From Pilasporangium apinafurcum (taxonomy: Eukaryota; Oomycota; Peronosporomycetes; Pythiales; Pythiaceae), in assembly GCA_001600495.1 (NCBI GenBank), contig BCKE01000044.1, positions 154,967 to 218,966 on the forward strand: DNA of 64,000 nucleotides, given 5' to 3'. Both the position numbers and the translations under genes were made by a program. The notes under the pieces were generated by a model that made no database searches, had not been told where the DNA came from, and saw nothing but the letters and a program-made list of their open reading frames with translations. Of this stretch, positions 30,801 to 39,611 are shown in pieces (position 1 is the first letter of the stretch; every line of letters starts with the position of its first letter).

Positions 30801-32376
30801 AACAAAGATCGACGCGTCAGGTATGGTGGTTGACGGCGGAAGTTCCGCTAATTTGCACCCGGAAAAGCTGTCTTACAGTCACGCTGAGCATAAACTAAGT
30901 GAAGAAGATCTTGCTCGATCACAACTGGAACGAAACTTCACGCATGAAAAGAGCCAATGGCAATTAGAGGAACTACGGCTACAAAAAGAATTGGAAGATT
31001 TACGAATGTTATTGGAAGAGAAATCGGAACAGCTTGTAGAAGCAAACGAGATGTTGGAGGCTATCAATGCTGGTCAAGAGATCGTGAACAAAGAAAATGA
31101 ACAATTGAGGAAAGAAATAGAGGCGGTGCGAGCTGATGTTCGTACGGTTTCTGACCATAAAGAAGGAAGACACGATGACCAAGCGTCAGCAACCATTGTT
31201 ACTGTGCAGCATGAGGCTGAATCATTACACAGTCACCAACGCGACTTTGAATCGAAATTGCTCGAATTGTTCTCGCGAGATTTAATGGAGGATGATCGAC
31301 AATTTGAACTAGAGAATGACAAACCTGAACTCGCAGATTTTTCATCATTTGGAGAAACGGCTCAACAAATCGTTCACGTGTGGCACAAAGAACGAACCAC
31401 AAGACAGGCATTGAAAACTCAGGTGGAACAATTAACCGAGAAAAATTTGGCATTGGAACAGCTGGTTGCTGATTACGGCAATGAAATGACTCATTTGAAG
31501 AACGAGTTAGCAAAACGTGATGAGAACCAAAACGGCGATCAGAGCAAGGGATTTGCTGTGGATGGCAAGGAACGAGAAGTGCATCAAGAGCGAATCCCTG
31601 GGTTGGAGGATGAAATATCATTACTTCAGCAGACCAATGGGCAAAATGCTAATGGAGTTGTTATTGATGACATAATAGAGTCACATGACGGACAAGCGAG
31701 CAAAGACAAGCATCATGATGAAGAGGATGTAAAGCACTTGAAATTGAAGGTTGCCACGCAGTTAGCTGAATTACAAGATTTACGTGCGCTGTTGGAGAAA
31801 ATGGAGGCCCTCTCAGCGCATTCTGCAAAGGAGATAGAGGTTAAAGACCAGCAAATTGTCTTTCTTCAGGATTTGGTCGCGGGTTATGAAACTCAAAATC
31901 GAAATGATAAGCAAAAGTACAAAGTTACTGTCGACGAACTCGAGAATGAACTCGCACGTGCATTCATCGACCGGAAAGAATTTGAGCGGAAGACTAAGGC
32001 TTCAGTCAAAGAGCTAGAGAACGAAGTGGCGCGTCTTTTCCTCGCAAAAGTGGAAATGGAGAAGCGCATCGCGGAACAAACAAATTTGATCTCGAATCTC
32101 CAAAACGCAGGTATAACATGTGACTTCGCAAAGAAGACAAACAAAGCCGAATCATCAGCTTTTGAATCGCCAACGAAGCTGATTACTCATATCAAGCGCG
32201 ATGATGAAGTTGAAAATGGTGCAGTAGGATCTTCACTGGATGATATGTTTGTCCTGCTAGCGAGTCTCGAGATTCACTGCGCAGTGCTACAGGAGAGCTT
32301 AAAAGAGGCACAGGGAGACGATGCAGTGGTGGCAGCGGCCACATTGTCCCGTCAACGTGGAGCCTTACTGATTTAA
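27853..32376 (+). CDS. USO1: Vesicle tethering factor p115/USO1-like
   Basis: A 1507-residue, single-exon protein; the first ATG is 27853 (a TTG 10 codons earlier is ignored). The N-terminal half is an armadillo-like helical head with p115 landmarks: LLSERKKSVRALHELAKSY (about residues 95-115), DPSPWIRGPTITLVKCLQ (about 225), VEDKREHIRDAALQVLVKL (about 270) and FLAFEDGFVRLFQIME. From about residue 860 onward it is mostly coiled coil (LEELRLQKELEDLRMLLEE). It lacks obvious enzyme motifs. p115/Uso1 tethers ER-derived vesicles to the cis-Golgi, working with Rab1 and SNAREs; the BOS1/GOSR2-type SNARE at 47510-48472 belongs to the same step. It is longer than animal p115, mainly in the coiled-coil tail. 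Confidence 0.88.
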   Translation: MQAVISRVHRIVTTHTGDQTSDQTNLSEDSIGSDSKSPALSPSNPSTSRAASGASTKEQTGRQIGESDATTTQEITVPKTVNLDIQLAVERLQYATLLSERKKSVRALHELAKSYADGEDANQLALGKAAIPVVLNALVSDPRDTELMEAMLEFLQEMVTKGPENASVLLLPMGSDSSGSSSSITAGRPGGGRMFAMRNANATPTSGMQICLQLLQDPSPWIRGPTITLVKCLQEVQQKNFAVAVLECKEGLRRLLEVVEDKREHIRDAALQVLVKLTEGEKNVQQFLAFEDGFVRLFQIMEMEGLMEGSSVISDCLQIVNNMVRDNLMTQTLLCELPYLESHLPRLLRLPSSSSSTNHEEGSRAKSNQNKRALKLGIQLVRFIVSSLYKGVPESKLDELAIRERERKEAVLQQTQSFIARQSNLMGAIGELACCQDEDLADLQLQALDLLQLLVASNGGNQIIFVNLHAKPSHRSVLSELIRLDNAEEETPISAAATSLLDAVFCNNESATMVIFQHINAPPPMVDTERDEDDHQVSISAGRILLDAFIANAEMITRASNSASTASLRSSLVVSWKACHRLVSLLQYSDYCKQLALRIPSQYDDPEARAVPGGLLVTRCIRLIGSSSSSNATQTPEVRSMIFQLKVAVLTLLIHWCHKCPNAVREIIGSIANLTVLVDNMVNEAEMINITARYAAEMTQIRGLVALLLGCCLEYMVDENAQQEQHGLQPERSSVDVQMTREQLLDFVSKRIGLEKFNDALIHFQQSPAVLACSRGSKNHSSRILLTYRAAYDIEEDDEPKDSQTAYLFSLYEKSFTVFYREMAERIQKRIISVYTGTGNGLDGAVSSGAPNPMGAYQDLIRIQDKQIQDLEKELAALKMHQSTDSSLPVNHMEMTDSAAANNKTHNAAAEVRAHFEKQVEEMTNQFEAEKAILKQQIKETNDARVELESRLNGLSIAFEQLEIDFHRQGLQVQASLNACGAPTKIDASGMVVDGGSSANLHPEKLSYSHAEHKLSEEDLARSQLERNFTHEKSQWQLEELRLQKELEDLRMLLEEKSEQLVEANEMLEAINAGQEIVNKENEQLRKEIEAVRADVRTVSDHKEGRHDDQASATIVTVQHEAESLHSHQRDFESKLLELFSRDLMEDDRQFELENDKPELADFSSFGETAQQIVHVWHKERTTRQALKTQVEQLTEKNLALEQLVADYGNEMTHLKNELAKRDENQNGDQSKGFAVDGKEREVHQERIPGLEDEISLLQQTNGQNANGVVIDDIIESHDGQASKDKHHDEEDVKHLKLKVATQLAELQDLRALLEKMEALSAHSAKEIEVKDQQIVFLQDLVAGYETQNRNDKQKYKVTVDELENELARAFIDRKEFERKTKASVKELENEVARLFLAKVEMEKRIAEQTNLISNLQNAGITCDFAKKTNKAESSAFESPTKLITHIKRDDEVENGAVGSSLDDMFVLLASLEIHCAVLQESLKEAQGDDAVVAAATLSRQRGALLI

Positions 32377-32423
32377 CCCAGTCGAAGCTTCAGCAAGAAT
32401 CAAAAATCTGCTAATATCAGTTA

Positions 32424-33534
32424 TTCTTAACCTTTATTCCCGCACTTCTCCCATCGGTGGGATTTACTTTGACGTGTTTTTTCTCCCTATCGCTAGACAT
32501 AGAAACTTTTTGTCCTTCTTTTCAAGAAAGGATGCGAAGCGATGACAGTGTATGCCTGAGGAGATCGAGTGCGTAGAGAATCAAAGTGAGTGTCTAGAAA
32601 ACATGGCACGGTAGTATCGGTGCGAAAGGGAGGCAAAGATCACAGATACGAGATTATATGTGACAGTGAGAGTTTTGCGCGCTTCCATGTCCGTAGCATT
32701 ACCGTTGACGCACCGTTGAGTCGTACAGGCATTTAATAAACTAGTGTTCACCGCTACCATTAGAAGGTGGAATATTTAGGCAAACACTATTCCACAACTT
32801 GTGACAGGCAACGACAGCACTTGGATGATGCCACACAGCGACTCTTCATCCTTAGTACGTTACTCCACATATCATCCATAGCTGGAGACTTTCAAGTGCA
32901 GTCTGGCGATTGACTATTGTCTATCTCGCTTGTGAATTTGCTACCAAGCCACGACATCGATTTCAGTCGAAAGACATGACCAAGTATGGATCCTCTGCCA
33001 AAGTTAGAGAGATATTTGGTATCCATCCTGAAACCATTAGAGGATGAGAACTTCCAAATTTGGTTAACACCAGAGCTATCTCAAGCAGTAGTGGGCACAG
33101 AATGTGGTTGTATGATCTTGGATCGATTGGAACAAGGAATGGATATCATTTCATCCTTGTCGGACAACTACCATGAAGTCCTTCTTCCAACTTTTGGTAC
33201 ATCAGAGCTGACGTCCAAACAAAAAATGATATCAAGGAAGGTATCAAGAAAAATGCTCACGTGATCTCACTATAAGTTCAAGAAGCTACTCAGTTACAAA
33301 ATGGGAAGACCAGGTAGACGCGTGATCGACTGTGGGGAGCATTATACAACAAAGACTTGTTCTCAGTGTGGGAGAATCAACCACACGATCGAGCACCAGA
33401 AAGTCTTTCAGCGCCCTCACCGCAAGCTCATTCTCGATAGAGATGTCAATGTTGCTAGAAACATCTTTCTCAAGAATGAACATCTACTCCGCGGTCGTCT
33501 AGTCTTAGGTAGCTTTTGTTAGTTAAGTCGGACC
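32424..33534 (+). mobile_element. Fanzor/TnpB-like relic, copy D
   Basis: A 1.11-kb plus-strand element starting 48 bp after the p115 stop. The TnpB-like frame runs from 32986 (LLPTFGTSEL near 33200) and, after an in-frame TGA at 33262, through SHYKFKKLL, YTTKTCSQCG (cysteines near 33358 and 33367) and LDRDVNVARNI (Asp codons near 33436 and 33442). Further upstream, 32605-32740 codes VVSVRKGGKDHRYEI, probably an N-terminal remnant. The same stop is present in copy B. The tail lacks the hairpin: it jumps from CATCTACTC straight to CGCGG, as expected from deletion between two CTACTC repeats present in copy A1. It ends at AAGTCGGACC like A2. A TCCCA-TCGG-TGGGA hairpin (32449-32462) lies near the 5' end. 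Confidence 0.75.
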
Positions 33535-33607
33535 TGAACAATAATGGTTAGAATAGCAATTTAGATAACAATCTCTACTTTATTACTGAAACCCTCAAAT
33601 GAATCTA

Positions 33608-34918
33608 TTATGCAGTGGCTTGTTCTAGTGTCTCGGCAGTTGATAATCTTGCAGTGCAGAAATTTTGATGTTGACGGAGTGCGCGCTCTTCGTCAAACAC
33701 GCGGTCACACGTCGCACATGTCAGTTTTCCCGTTGTTCGAGGCTTGAGCATCTGCCAGTGCTCGTCGAACTGTGTGCGTGACGAAAAACTGAAGAGACAG
33801 ATCTCACATTGAAGACTCTCTGTATCTTTGTCGTCAGTAGCTGATGGTGTGGTTTCTGCCGTTATTGGCGGGTCAGATGTCTGGGTTTTCTGATACCAAT
33901 CTGGTCGAATTAATGGGTCTTGGCCGTGTTTGGCCAGCTGGTGTTGCCGCAGTGCATCTTCATTCTTGAACGTACGGTCGCAATGTCTACACACCAGCAT
34001 CATTTTAGATTGTGACGCTCCATCTTCGCCCAGTTCGTGGACCATATGCACGTGTGTTTTCACGCCTTGGGCGGTACGGAAGCTTTTCTTGCAGGATGGA
34101 CAATCGAAGGGTATCACCAGCGCCGCCTGTGCCTTCCGTTTCCGCGGCTGTCCGTCTTGAACAGTATCAGACTTGGTGGTGACTGCTTTATCAATTTCTT
34201 CTTGTCCTACATTTGCTAGTGACAGTTGCCTTATAAAAATGCTGAGTATGCTTTCCTGTTCTTTCTTTTCGCCATGCAGCGTGATACGATGAAAAGATCT
34301 TCCGCTCTGATGGCGCTTCCGCTCGTATTGTAGTCCAAATTCCGGGTGGTTATCGACATCATTGATCATTTGTTTGAGCTTTAACCCCGCACGAGTAGCA
34401 CGGTTATGCGCTTCCCAGCGTTCCGGCTGACCTGCCGCCAGTGTGAGATGGATTTCTCCACTGTCGGTACGTAAAATATCTATCGCAGACGTGTAGAAAT
34501 GCGAGAGCAGACTCTGATGCCGCTGTACGTTTTCCTCGCCACAGTGCGGATGGTTAAAGATAATTGTGTCAAATTTCACTCGCTGTCCTTGCTGTTGAGC
34601 AGCTACGTCACCATCGCTACTATTGATCTCTTGCTCTATCGCCTGCTCCAGTGACACACGGAGGTTCGTGGCGTCCACACGATGCAGCACATGCACGCCC
34701 AGCTCTCGCAGTTGTTGACAGATGCGCTTTGCCTCTGGATATTTCTCAATTAGTTCCGCATAACTATCATATGAAGTGGCCACTAAATCCACTGATGACT
34801 GTAACTGCTGTTGATATTGCTTGGCAAAGGCCAGTGAGTAGGAGAAATTGCCATCGCCGACCGTCAAGACGCGCTTCTTCTCGAGTGAAGATGGCCACCG
34901 TTTAACTTCCTTCTCCAT
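33608..34918 (-). CDS. BMT5/DUF2431-like rRNA methyltransferase with C2H2 zinc fingers
   Basis: A 436-residue, single-exon protein from the ATG at 34918. The N-terminal 220 residues match the DUF2431/BMT5 class: VLTVGDGNFSYSLAFA (SAM-binding loop, about residue 17), VATSYDS, a central acid-rich linker, FDTIIFNHPHCG (motif IV-like, about 120) and HLTLAAGQPERWE. Yeast Bmt5 methylates N3 of a uridine in 25S rRNA in the nucleolus. The C-terminal half has four C2H2-type fingers: CPSCKKSFRTAQGVKTHVHMVH, CRHCDRTFKNEDALRQHQLAKH, CEICLFSFSSRTQFDEHW and CATCDRVFDEERALRQHQNFC. The fusion suggests RNA or protein targeting through the fingers; the exact rRNA target is inference. Confidence 0.85.
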   Translation of the reverse strand: MEKEVKRWPSSLEKKRVLTVGDGNFSYSLAFAKQYQQQLQSSVDLVATSYDSYAELIEKYPEAKRICQQLRELGVHVLHRVDATNLRVSLEQAIEQEINSSDGDVAAQQQGQRVKFDTIIFNHPHCGEENVQRHQSLLSHFYTSAIDILRTDSGEIHLTLAAGQPERWEAHNRATRAGLKLKQMINDVDNHPEFGLQYERKRHQSGRSFHRITLHGEKKEQESILSIFIRQLSLANVGQEEIDKAVTTKSDTVQDGQPRKRKAQAALVIPFDCPSCKKSFRTAQGVKTHVHMVHELGEDGASQSKMMLVCRHCDRTFKNEDALRQHQLAKHGQDPLIRPDWYQKTQTSDPPITAETTPSATDDKDTESLQCEICLFSFSSRTQFDEHWQMLKPRTTGKLTCATCDRVFDEERALRQHQNFCTARLSTAETLEQATA

Positions 34919-35659
34919 GCCGCTGTTTGAAATTGGCTTTGGTGATCAATTGATGGATCTCCATTAGATTTTCAACCAATGAAATATCTTAATTAAATAT
35001 ATAATCAGTATTTTGACCAATAATAGGATGATTATCAAAATCCGAAATGGAGATGGGTACAATTTATCTACCTAGAGATTTTTTTGCCAGCAGATCCTGC
35101 ACCATGTGATGCTCTCGCAACAAAATTTATCTCCTTTCAGCTCTAACGAAAAGAGATAGCTCATCCATCGACGACACATACACACACGCGATCATTGGAT
35201 GATATTGCACGCTCTTTTTGAGTTAATTATCATGTTTCCCTCCATGCTTGTGTCTCTTGTCACCATCATCTTTGATGGCTTCACCATGGAGACGATTATT
35301 ATTAACGTTATCGGCTGTTGATGTTCATTGCAGCCATCTGGCGCTTCACTGCTTTCTCAAAGGCAGTCAGATTCTGAGTTTAGTGTGGCATCATGTACAT
35401 TCTACTCGTTGCGTGAACGTAATTCGAAAAATAATCATGAGAACCAACTGTGTCATCCATTCACCAATTGCTGAGTGAACCCAAATGATGGGCAATCGCA
35501 AAATGGATTTGATGCGCCATTCTTGTAGTCAGCAGCCGCAAAACGCATACATTAACAACACCGTAATCTTGCGATTTTCATTTAATTGAACTGGTTATGT
35601 GAACCAACACACATACTCACAAGCATCCACAACAAGAATCATCTCTCTTTTCATCCTGC
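34919..35659. other. Intergenic, no gene seen
   Basis: About 740 bp, AT-rich near 34980-35060. Short frames on both strands lack support. It contains the promoter of the methyltransferase gene (right of 34918) and the 3' flank of the P450 ending at 35660. Confidence 0.35.
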
Positions 35660-37264
35660 TCACTTCTTCTGATACTCAGCGCGTACCAGCAAACCTCCTT
35701 TAATGGGTAACGACATCGATGCGCCATATGTAACGTTCTGCCCCGGTACCAGCACCATGTGGAACTTGGTCAAGATCTTCACTAGCACCGTTTTCATCTC
35801 GAGCATCGCCAAATTGATTCCCAAGCACCGTCGTGGTCCGCCGTGGAAGGCATTGAATTGGAAATTCGAGACCGAGATGAGTTTCCCTGTTTCCTGGTCA
35901 ATCCAGCGCTCCGGTTTGTACTCCAGCGCGTCTGGTCCCCATATAAATGTCATTCTCCCCATACTATAGGAAGGTAGTCCAACGAACGTGCCCTGAGGCA
36001 CAAAAGTCCCATCGGAGAGCACGACGTCCTGCTCTGCGAAGCGCAAGTTCATCGACACGATCGGGTACAGTCGCAGCGTTTCCTTGATCGCCGCTTCAAG
36101 ATACGTAAGCTTTTGCAGCTCCTCCATTTGGAGGAACTGCTGCTTACCCGCCCAAAATTCCGGCAATTGTGCTTGAATTTCTTCGCGGATTTTGCGTTCG
36201 ACCTCGGGGTGTTCACTGATGCAGTAGAAGAACCAGCTCATGGTCTGTGCGCTCGTGTCTCGTCCTGCGATCAAGAAATTAATGACGATGTCGCGCAGCA
36301 TCACCGGATTCAACATATCCTTGGCACTGACCGAATCGAGAAAGAGAGATACGACGTCTCGCTCTTCTTTCGGATTATGACTGTTCTTGCCAGCAGGTAA
36401 CTGTGCACGACGTTCAATAGCCGTCGTGATGATGTCGAGCACGGTCTTATTGATCAACCCCATGCATTCGGCCAACGTGCGCTCTGGTCCAATGTTGAGA
36501 TAGCGCATTATTCGCCACACGAACCGCGGGAATTGGAAACGCACCGACATCGTGTGTTGTGCCAAGTCAAACGCCGTCTCGAACGGATGGGGCTCCTGTT
36601 TCCCCAGACTACCCATCTGCATGCCAAAGCCGATTTCCGCAAATGATTCCATCGTGAACTGGTTCAACAACTTGAACAGATCGATTGGTTCTTGGCTCGA
36701 AACACAGCTTTCCAGGATCCGATCAAGCGTGACGGCGTGTTTCTGGATCGTCTCGGACATTGTTTCACGTAAAGCGCGCTGTGTGAAGAGGTTGGCGCCA
36801 GTTTTCCGTTGAAACTTCCACTTTTCGCCATCGACCGCCGCGATGCCCTCACCCAGTAGATCGTAAAGGTACTCACGCTGGAATTCGCCTTTGCTGAAAA
36901 TCTCAAAATGCGTCTGTTCAATGTCTTCAAACGCCGCTGGTGTGCAGACCATGAGAATATCCGGACGACCAGGTGCCTTGATCAGCCATGGTTTGCCCTG
37001 GAACTTTAGATTGATCTCGTACACCCAATCGTGGAATCGCGTGCCATTGAGCGCCAAATCCAGCAGATTTTCCAACAAGAAGAGCGTCGTTGGTGGTCGT
37101 AACGGTGTCGAGGGGTTGTCTTGCTTACTGGTTTTACGGGAGGCAGAAGCAGTGAGGTAGAAGTAAAGCGCTCCAAGCACTAATAGTGACCCCGAGGCCA
37201 CAGCAAAGCCTGTGGAGGAAGATGCCGCCGCTAGTGCTCGTAGATCTGACGGAAACGATAGCAT
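35660..37264 (-). CDS. Cytochrome P450, CYP86/CYP94-like fatty-acid hydroxylase type
   Basis: A 534-residue, single-exon protein from the ATG at 37264. The membrane anchor is about residues 15-40 (STGFAVASGSLLVLGALYFYL). All P450 landmarks are present: WKFQRKTGANLF (C-helix), AGRDTSAQTMSWFF (I-helix, about 334), KETLRLYPI (ExxR, about 390), YKPERWID and the haem loop FHGGPRRCLG (about 470). It is clearly related to the gene at 24551-26212 along its whole length (for example LGEGIAAVDGEKWKFQRKT against FGEGIGMADGDVWRFQRKT). Likely an ER monooxygenase acting on fatty acids or similar chains. The two copies are 9.4 kb apart in opposite orientation, with unrelated genes between. Confidence 0.93.
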   Translation of the reverse strand: MLSFPSDLRALAAASSSTGFAVASGSLLVLGALYFYLTASASRKTSKQDNPSTPLRPPTTLFLLENLLDLALNGTRFHDWVYEINLKFQGKPWLIKAPGRPDILMVCTPAAFEDIEQTHFEIFSKGEFQREYLYDLLGEGIAAVDGEKWKFQRKTGANLFTQRALRETMSETIQKHAVTLDRILESCVSSQEPIDLFKLLNQFTMESFAEIGFGMQMGSLGKQEPHPFETAFDLAQHTMSVRFQFPRFVWRIMRYLNIGPERTLAECMGLINKTVLDIITTAIERRAQLPAGKNSHNPKEERDVVSLFLDSVSAKDMLNPVMLRDIVINFLIAGRDTSAQTMSWFFYCISEHPEVERKIREEIQAQLPEFWAGKQQFLQMEELQKLTYLEAAIKETLRLYPIVSMNLRFAEQDVVLSDGTFVPQGTFVGLPSYSMGRMTFIWGPDALEYKPERWIDQETGKLISVSNFQFNAFHGGPRRCLGINLAMLEMKTVLVKILTKFHMVLVPGQNVTYGASMSLPIKGGLLVRAEYQKK

Positions 37265-38898
37265 GATTGCGTGTGTGCTTTATCTTGGTGGGGAAGAAGC
37301 GGGAATAGGTGAGGTCGTCAAGACCGTCGGGAAATAAAACAGTGATTTGCGTGCCTGTGTGTGTGAGAGAGCAGGCGCAGGCACAGGAGGGAAGACTTTC
37401 GTTCCACCAGATAAACAAGTGCAAAAGCACAGAGAGGTCCTGTCATGTGACCATCATCTGCAGGAGTGGGAGTCATGAGGGAAAGGCAATGAGCTGCACA
37501 ATCAAAAACCCTTTCTGATAAATTTTGGGATAAACATTAAACCCATTTTAAACAAATAATATGGGTTTAACATAAAAGATACGTATCAATTTTAACAACA
37601 TGGTATCAGTTACATTCGCTGAACAGAAACAATGGTCAGGAATGATGATCACTTCAACGTGATGGAATCGTAAAGTCAAGATGGTATGAGGCCTGATCGT
37701 TGAGATTATTTCATAGACGTTATACTCTGGCATGTGTGTTTATCGTTGTCTGCCACTTGTTAAATTGCACAGTTGATGCTATTGCATTCAGGAGTAACAC
37801 AATAGACGTAGGTAGGTTCTGGAAACCTATCGTAGCACATAAAGATCACATCGCTACCCTGATGCAAGTTGTTTGTAGATATACGTGGGAGTAGTCAGAA
37901 TCATGTTGTGTACGAATTCAGACTTGCTCCTCGACTTTCACAGCATCGTATCCTTGAGACATACACTATCAATGGATATGATCACGCCAAAAGACTCTAT
38001 GACGATTACTATGGTTGAGGTGTTAGAGCATTCCCTAGTGTTTACGTGCACAGCAAAAGCTTGACTTGGGACATTTTACCACTCTCGCCTCTAGACACAT
38101 GGGTTCTTCTTTTTTTTGCTGGTAGACCATCAACTCCACTCATCCTAGCGTCAGAGAACCACCCGCACAATATAAAAAAGACACTCACCGGGACAAGCCA
38201 AATAGGGAGATTGTGGGTACTAGAAGCAACCGCATTTATTGATGCTTCTTTAACCTGCTCCCACACATACTCATCTGAATCATGGTCAATCCGTCTCCAT
38301 CGTAAAAGATCCACACAAAGATACTCACATGTCAACTGGGGATCGAATGCCAAGAGCTTCTCGATCCAAAGACAGCAGCGACAATCGAGTGAGGTACACT
38401 ATGAAAAAAGAAACAAGCTGGAGACTTTCCATGTTGACGCGAATTCTTTTGGACAAGTCTCAAACAGCCAAAATCCTGTATATATGAATAATAACTCTTA
38501 ATTTTATAGTAATATCATTAAGATCACAATACTTTAAAGCTATTTTTTACCTGTAATATTTCATGTTTCTATTTTTGTGGCTGTGGACTTTTTGCACCTT
38601 GTGTGTGGATCAGGTGCCTCCCCCTGCACATCAGGTTCCTGTCAAACCGTCACGTTTCTGTCACACTCTAGTATCCTAAATAACTAATATAAGTTCTTTA
38701 CGTCAGTACTTTTGTAAGATTACCATGTATTTACTCTTTTATCCTCTGTATCCACTAAATTAAGATATTATCAACCATGTGGTTTGCCCACTTTTGCGAC
38801 ACGCCCACAATACTGACCGGTCTCTTTTAATGAAAAGACCAAGTCACTTGTCAAGTTGCTCTCCATCTCCCTGTTACTGGTGCTGCTCCTGCTTGATT
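37265..38898. other. Large intergenic region upstream of P450 and elicitin-like genes
   Basis: About 1.6 kb without a supported gene. A minus-strand frame around 38042-38400 (CVDLLRWRRIDHDSDEYVWEQVKEA) looks protein-like but has no ATG-led, spliced or homologous context, so it may be part of a decayed gene. The region contains a perfect inverted repeat at 37537-37570 and very AT-rich DNA at 38490-38580. It should include divergent promoters for the P450 and the elicitin-like gene. Confidence 0.35.
37537..37570. repeat. Perfect 10-bp inverted repeat
   Basis: TTAAACCCAT at 37537-37546 and ATGGGTTTAA at 37561-37570, separated by 14 AT-rich bases. A similar ATGGGTT / AACCCAT pair flanks 31 bp at 60657-60701. 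It could be a small regulatory hairpin or the remains of a tiny repeat element. Confidence 0.4.
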
Positions 38899-38911
38899 TC
38901 ATTTTGGAATT
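38899..38911 (+). promoter_or_regulatory. Possible oomycete initiator of the elicitin-like gene
   Basis: TCATTTTGGAATT lies about 40 bp before the ATG at 38949. Its first seven bases fit the oomycete initiator consensus (YCAYTYY), followed by an FPR-like AATTCGC with one mismatch. The position suits a transcription start with a short 5' UTR. Confidence 0.35.
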
Positions 38912-38948
38912 CGCGACCAAGTCCCAACATATCTAATTTTCGAACACC

Positions 38949-39611
38949 ATGAAGACCTTCGCCTTTGCCGCTGCTGCTCTTATCGCCACTGCCTCCGCTC
39001 AAGAAGCGTGTGATTTTGGTAAAATTGGCGCAGATTTCGCTGATATCGTCCCGCAAGTCATGGACTGCCAGACGGCCACATCGTACACGATCATTCTTCC
39101 TTCGGCATACCCAACCGCCGCGCAACAAGCTGCTATCTGCTCTAAGTGCACAGACTTGATCGATGCCGCCAGCAAGAAGACTTTCCCATCGTGCCTCATC
39201 CCGCTCGCGGACGGCACGAAGGTGTCGCTCCTGGACTTCTTCAACGATGTCATTAGTGGATGTTCGGCCTCGTCGGGCTCATCGACCACCACCGCTGACG
39301 ACAGCAGCAGTACCACCGGCTCTACCGCCGCTGACGACAGCACCACCACCAGCAGCTCTACCGCCGCTGACGACAGCACCACCACCACCGGCTCTACCGC
39401 CACTGCTGGTTCCGTTGAAGCGGACACTCCTGAAGTTACCACCACGGCCACTACCGCGCCTACCACCGACTCCAGTGGCTCGGAAAGCAGCTCGGGTACT
39501 TCCACGGTTGAAACCCCTGCACCATCTGGCTCGGGCTCTGCCGCTGTTGCCGTGTCGGTCAGCACGGCTGCCGCCGCTGTCGCTGGTGTCGTTGCTGCTT
39601 ACTTCTTGTAA
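38949..39611 (+). CDS. Elicitin-like secreted protein with Ser/Thr-rich tail
   Basis: A 220-residue, single-exon protein. Residues 1-18 are a signal peptide (MKTFAFAAAALIATASAQ). The next 95 residues are an elicitin domain with the six cysteines expected for three disulphides (EAC, MDC, AIC, SKC, PSC, SGC). A long Thr/Ser/Ala/Asp tail follows (STAADDSTTTSS repeats), probably O-glycosylated, ending in a hydrophobic stretch (AAVAGVVAAYFL) that fits a GPI-anchor signal. Elicitins are known only from oomycetes; they carry sterols and lipids and are recognised by plants. This layout, domain plus tail plus possible anchor, suggests a wall- or membrane-bound elicitin-like (ELL) protein rather than a canonical soluble elicitin. 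The tail DNA is an imperfect minisatellite and much more GC-rich than its surroundings. Confidence 0.92.
   Translation: MKTFAFAAAALIATASAQEACDFGKIGADFADIVPQVMDCQTATSYTIILPSAYPTAAQQAAICSKCTDLIDAASKKTFPSCLIPLADGTKVSLLDFFNDVISGCSASSGSSTTTADDSSSTTGSTAADDSTTTSSSTAADDSTTTTGSTATAGSVEADTPEVTTTATTAPTTDSSGSESSSGTSTVETPAPSGSGSAAVAVSVSTAAAAVAGVVAAYFL

Noticed and set aside
38042-38501. Overlapping ORFs of 103 and 151 codons in the region upstream of the elicitin-like gene
   Set aside because: The minus-strand one looks faintly protein-like, but there is no known motif, clear start or splice support. It is kept only as a note in the intergenic entry.
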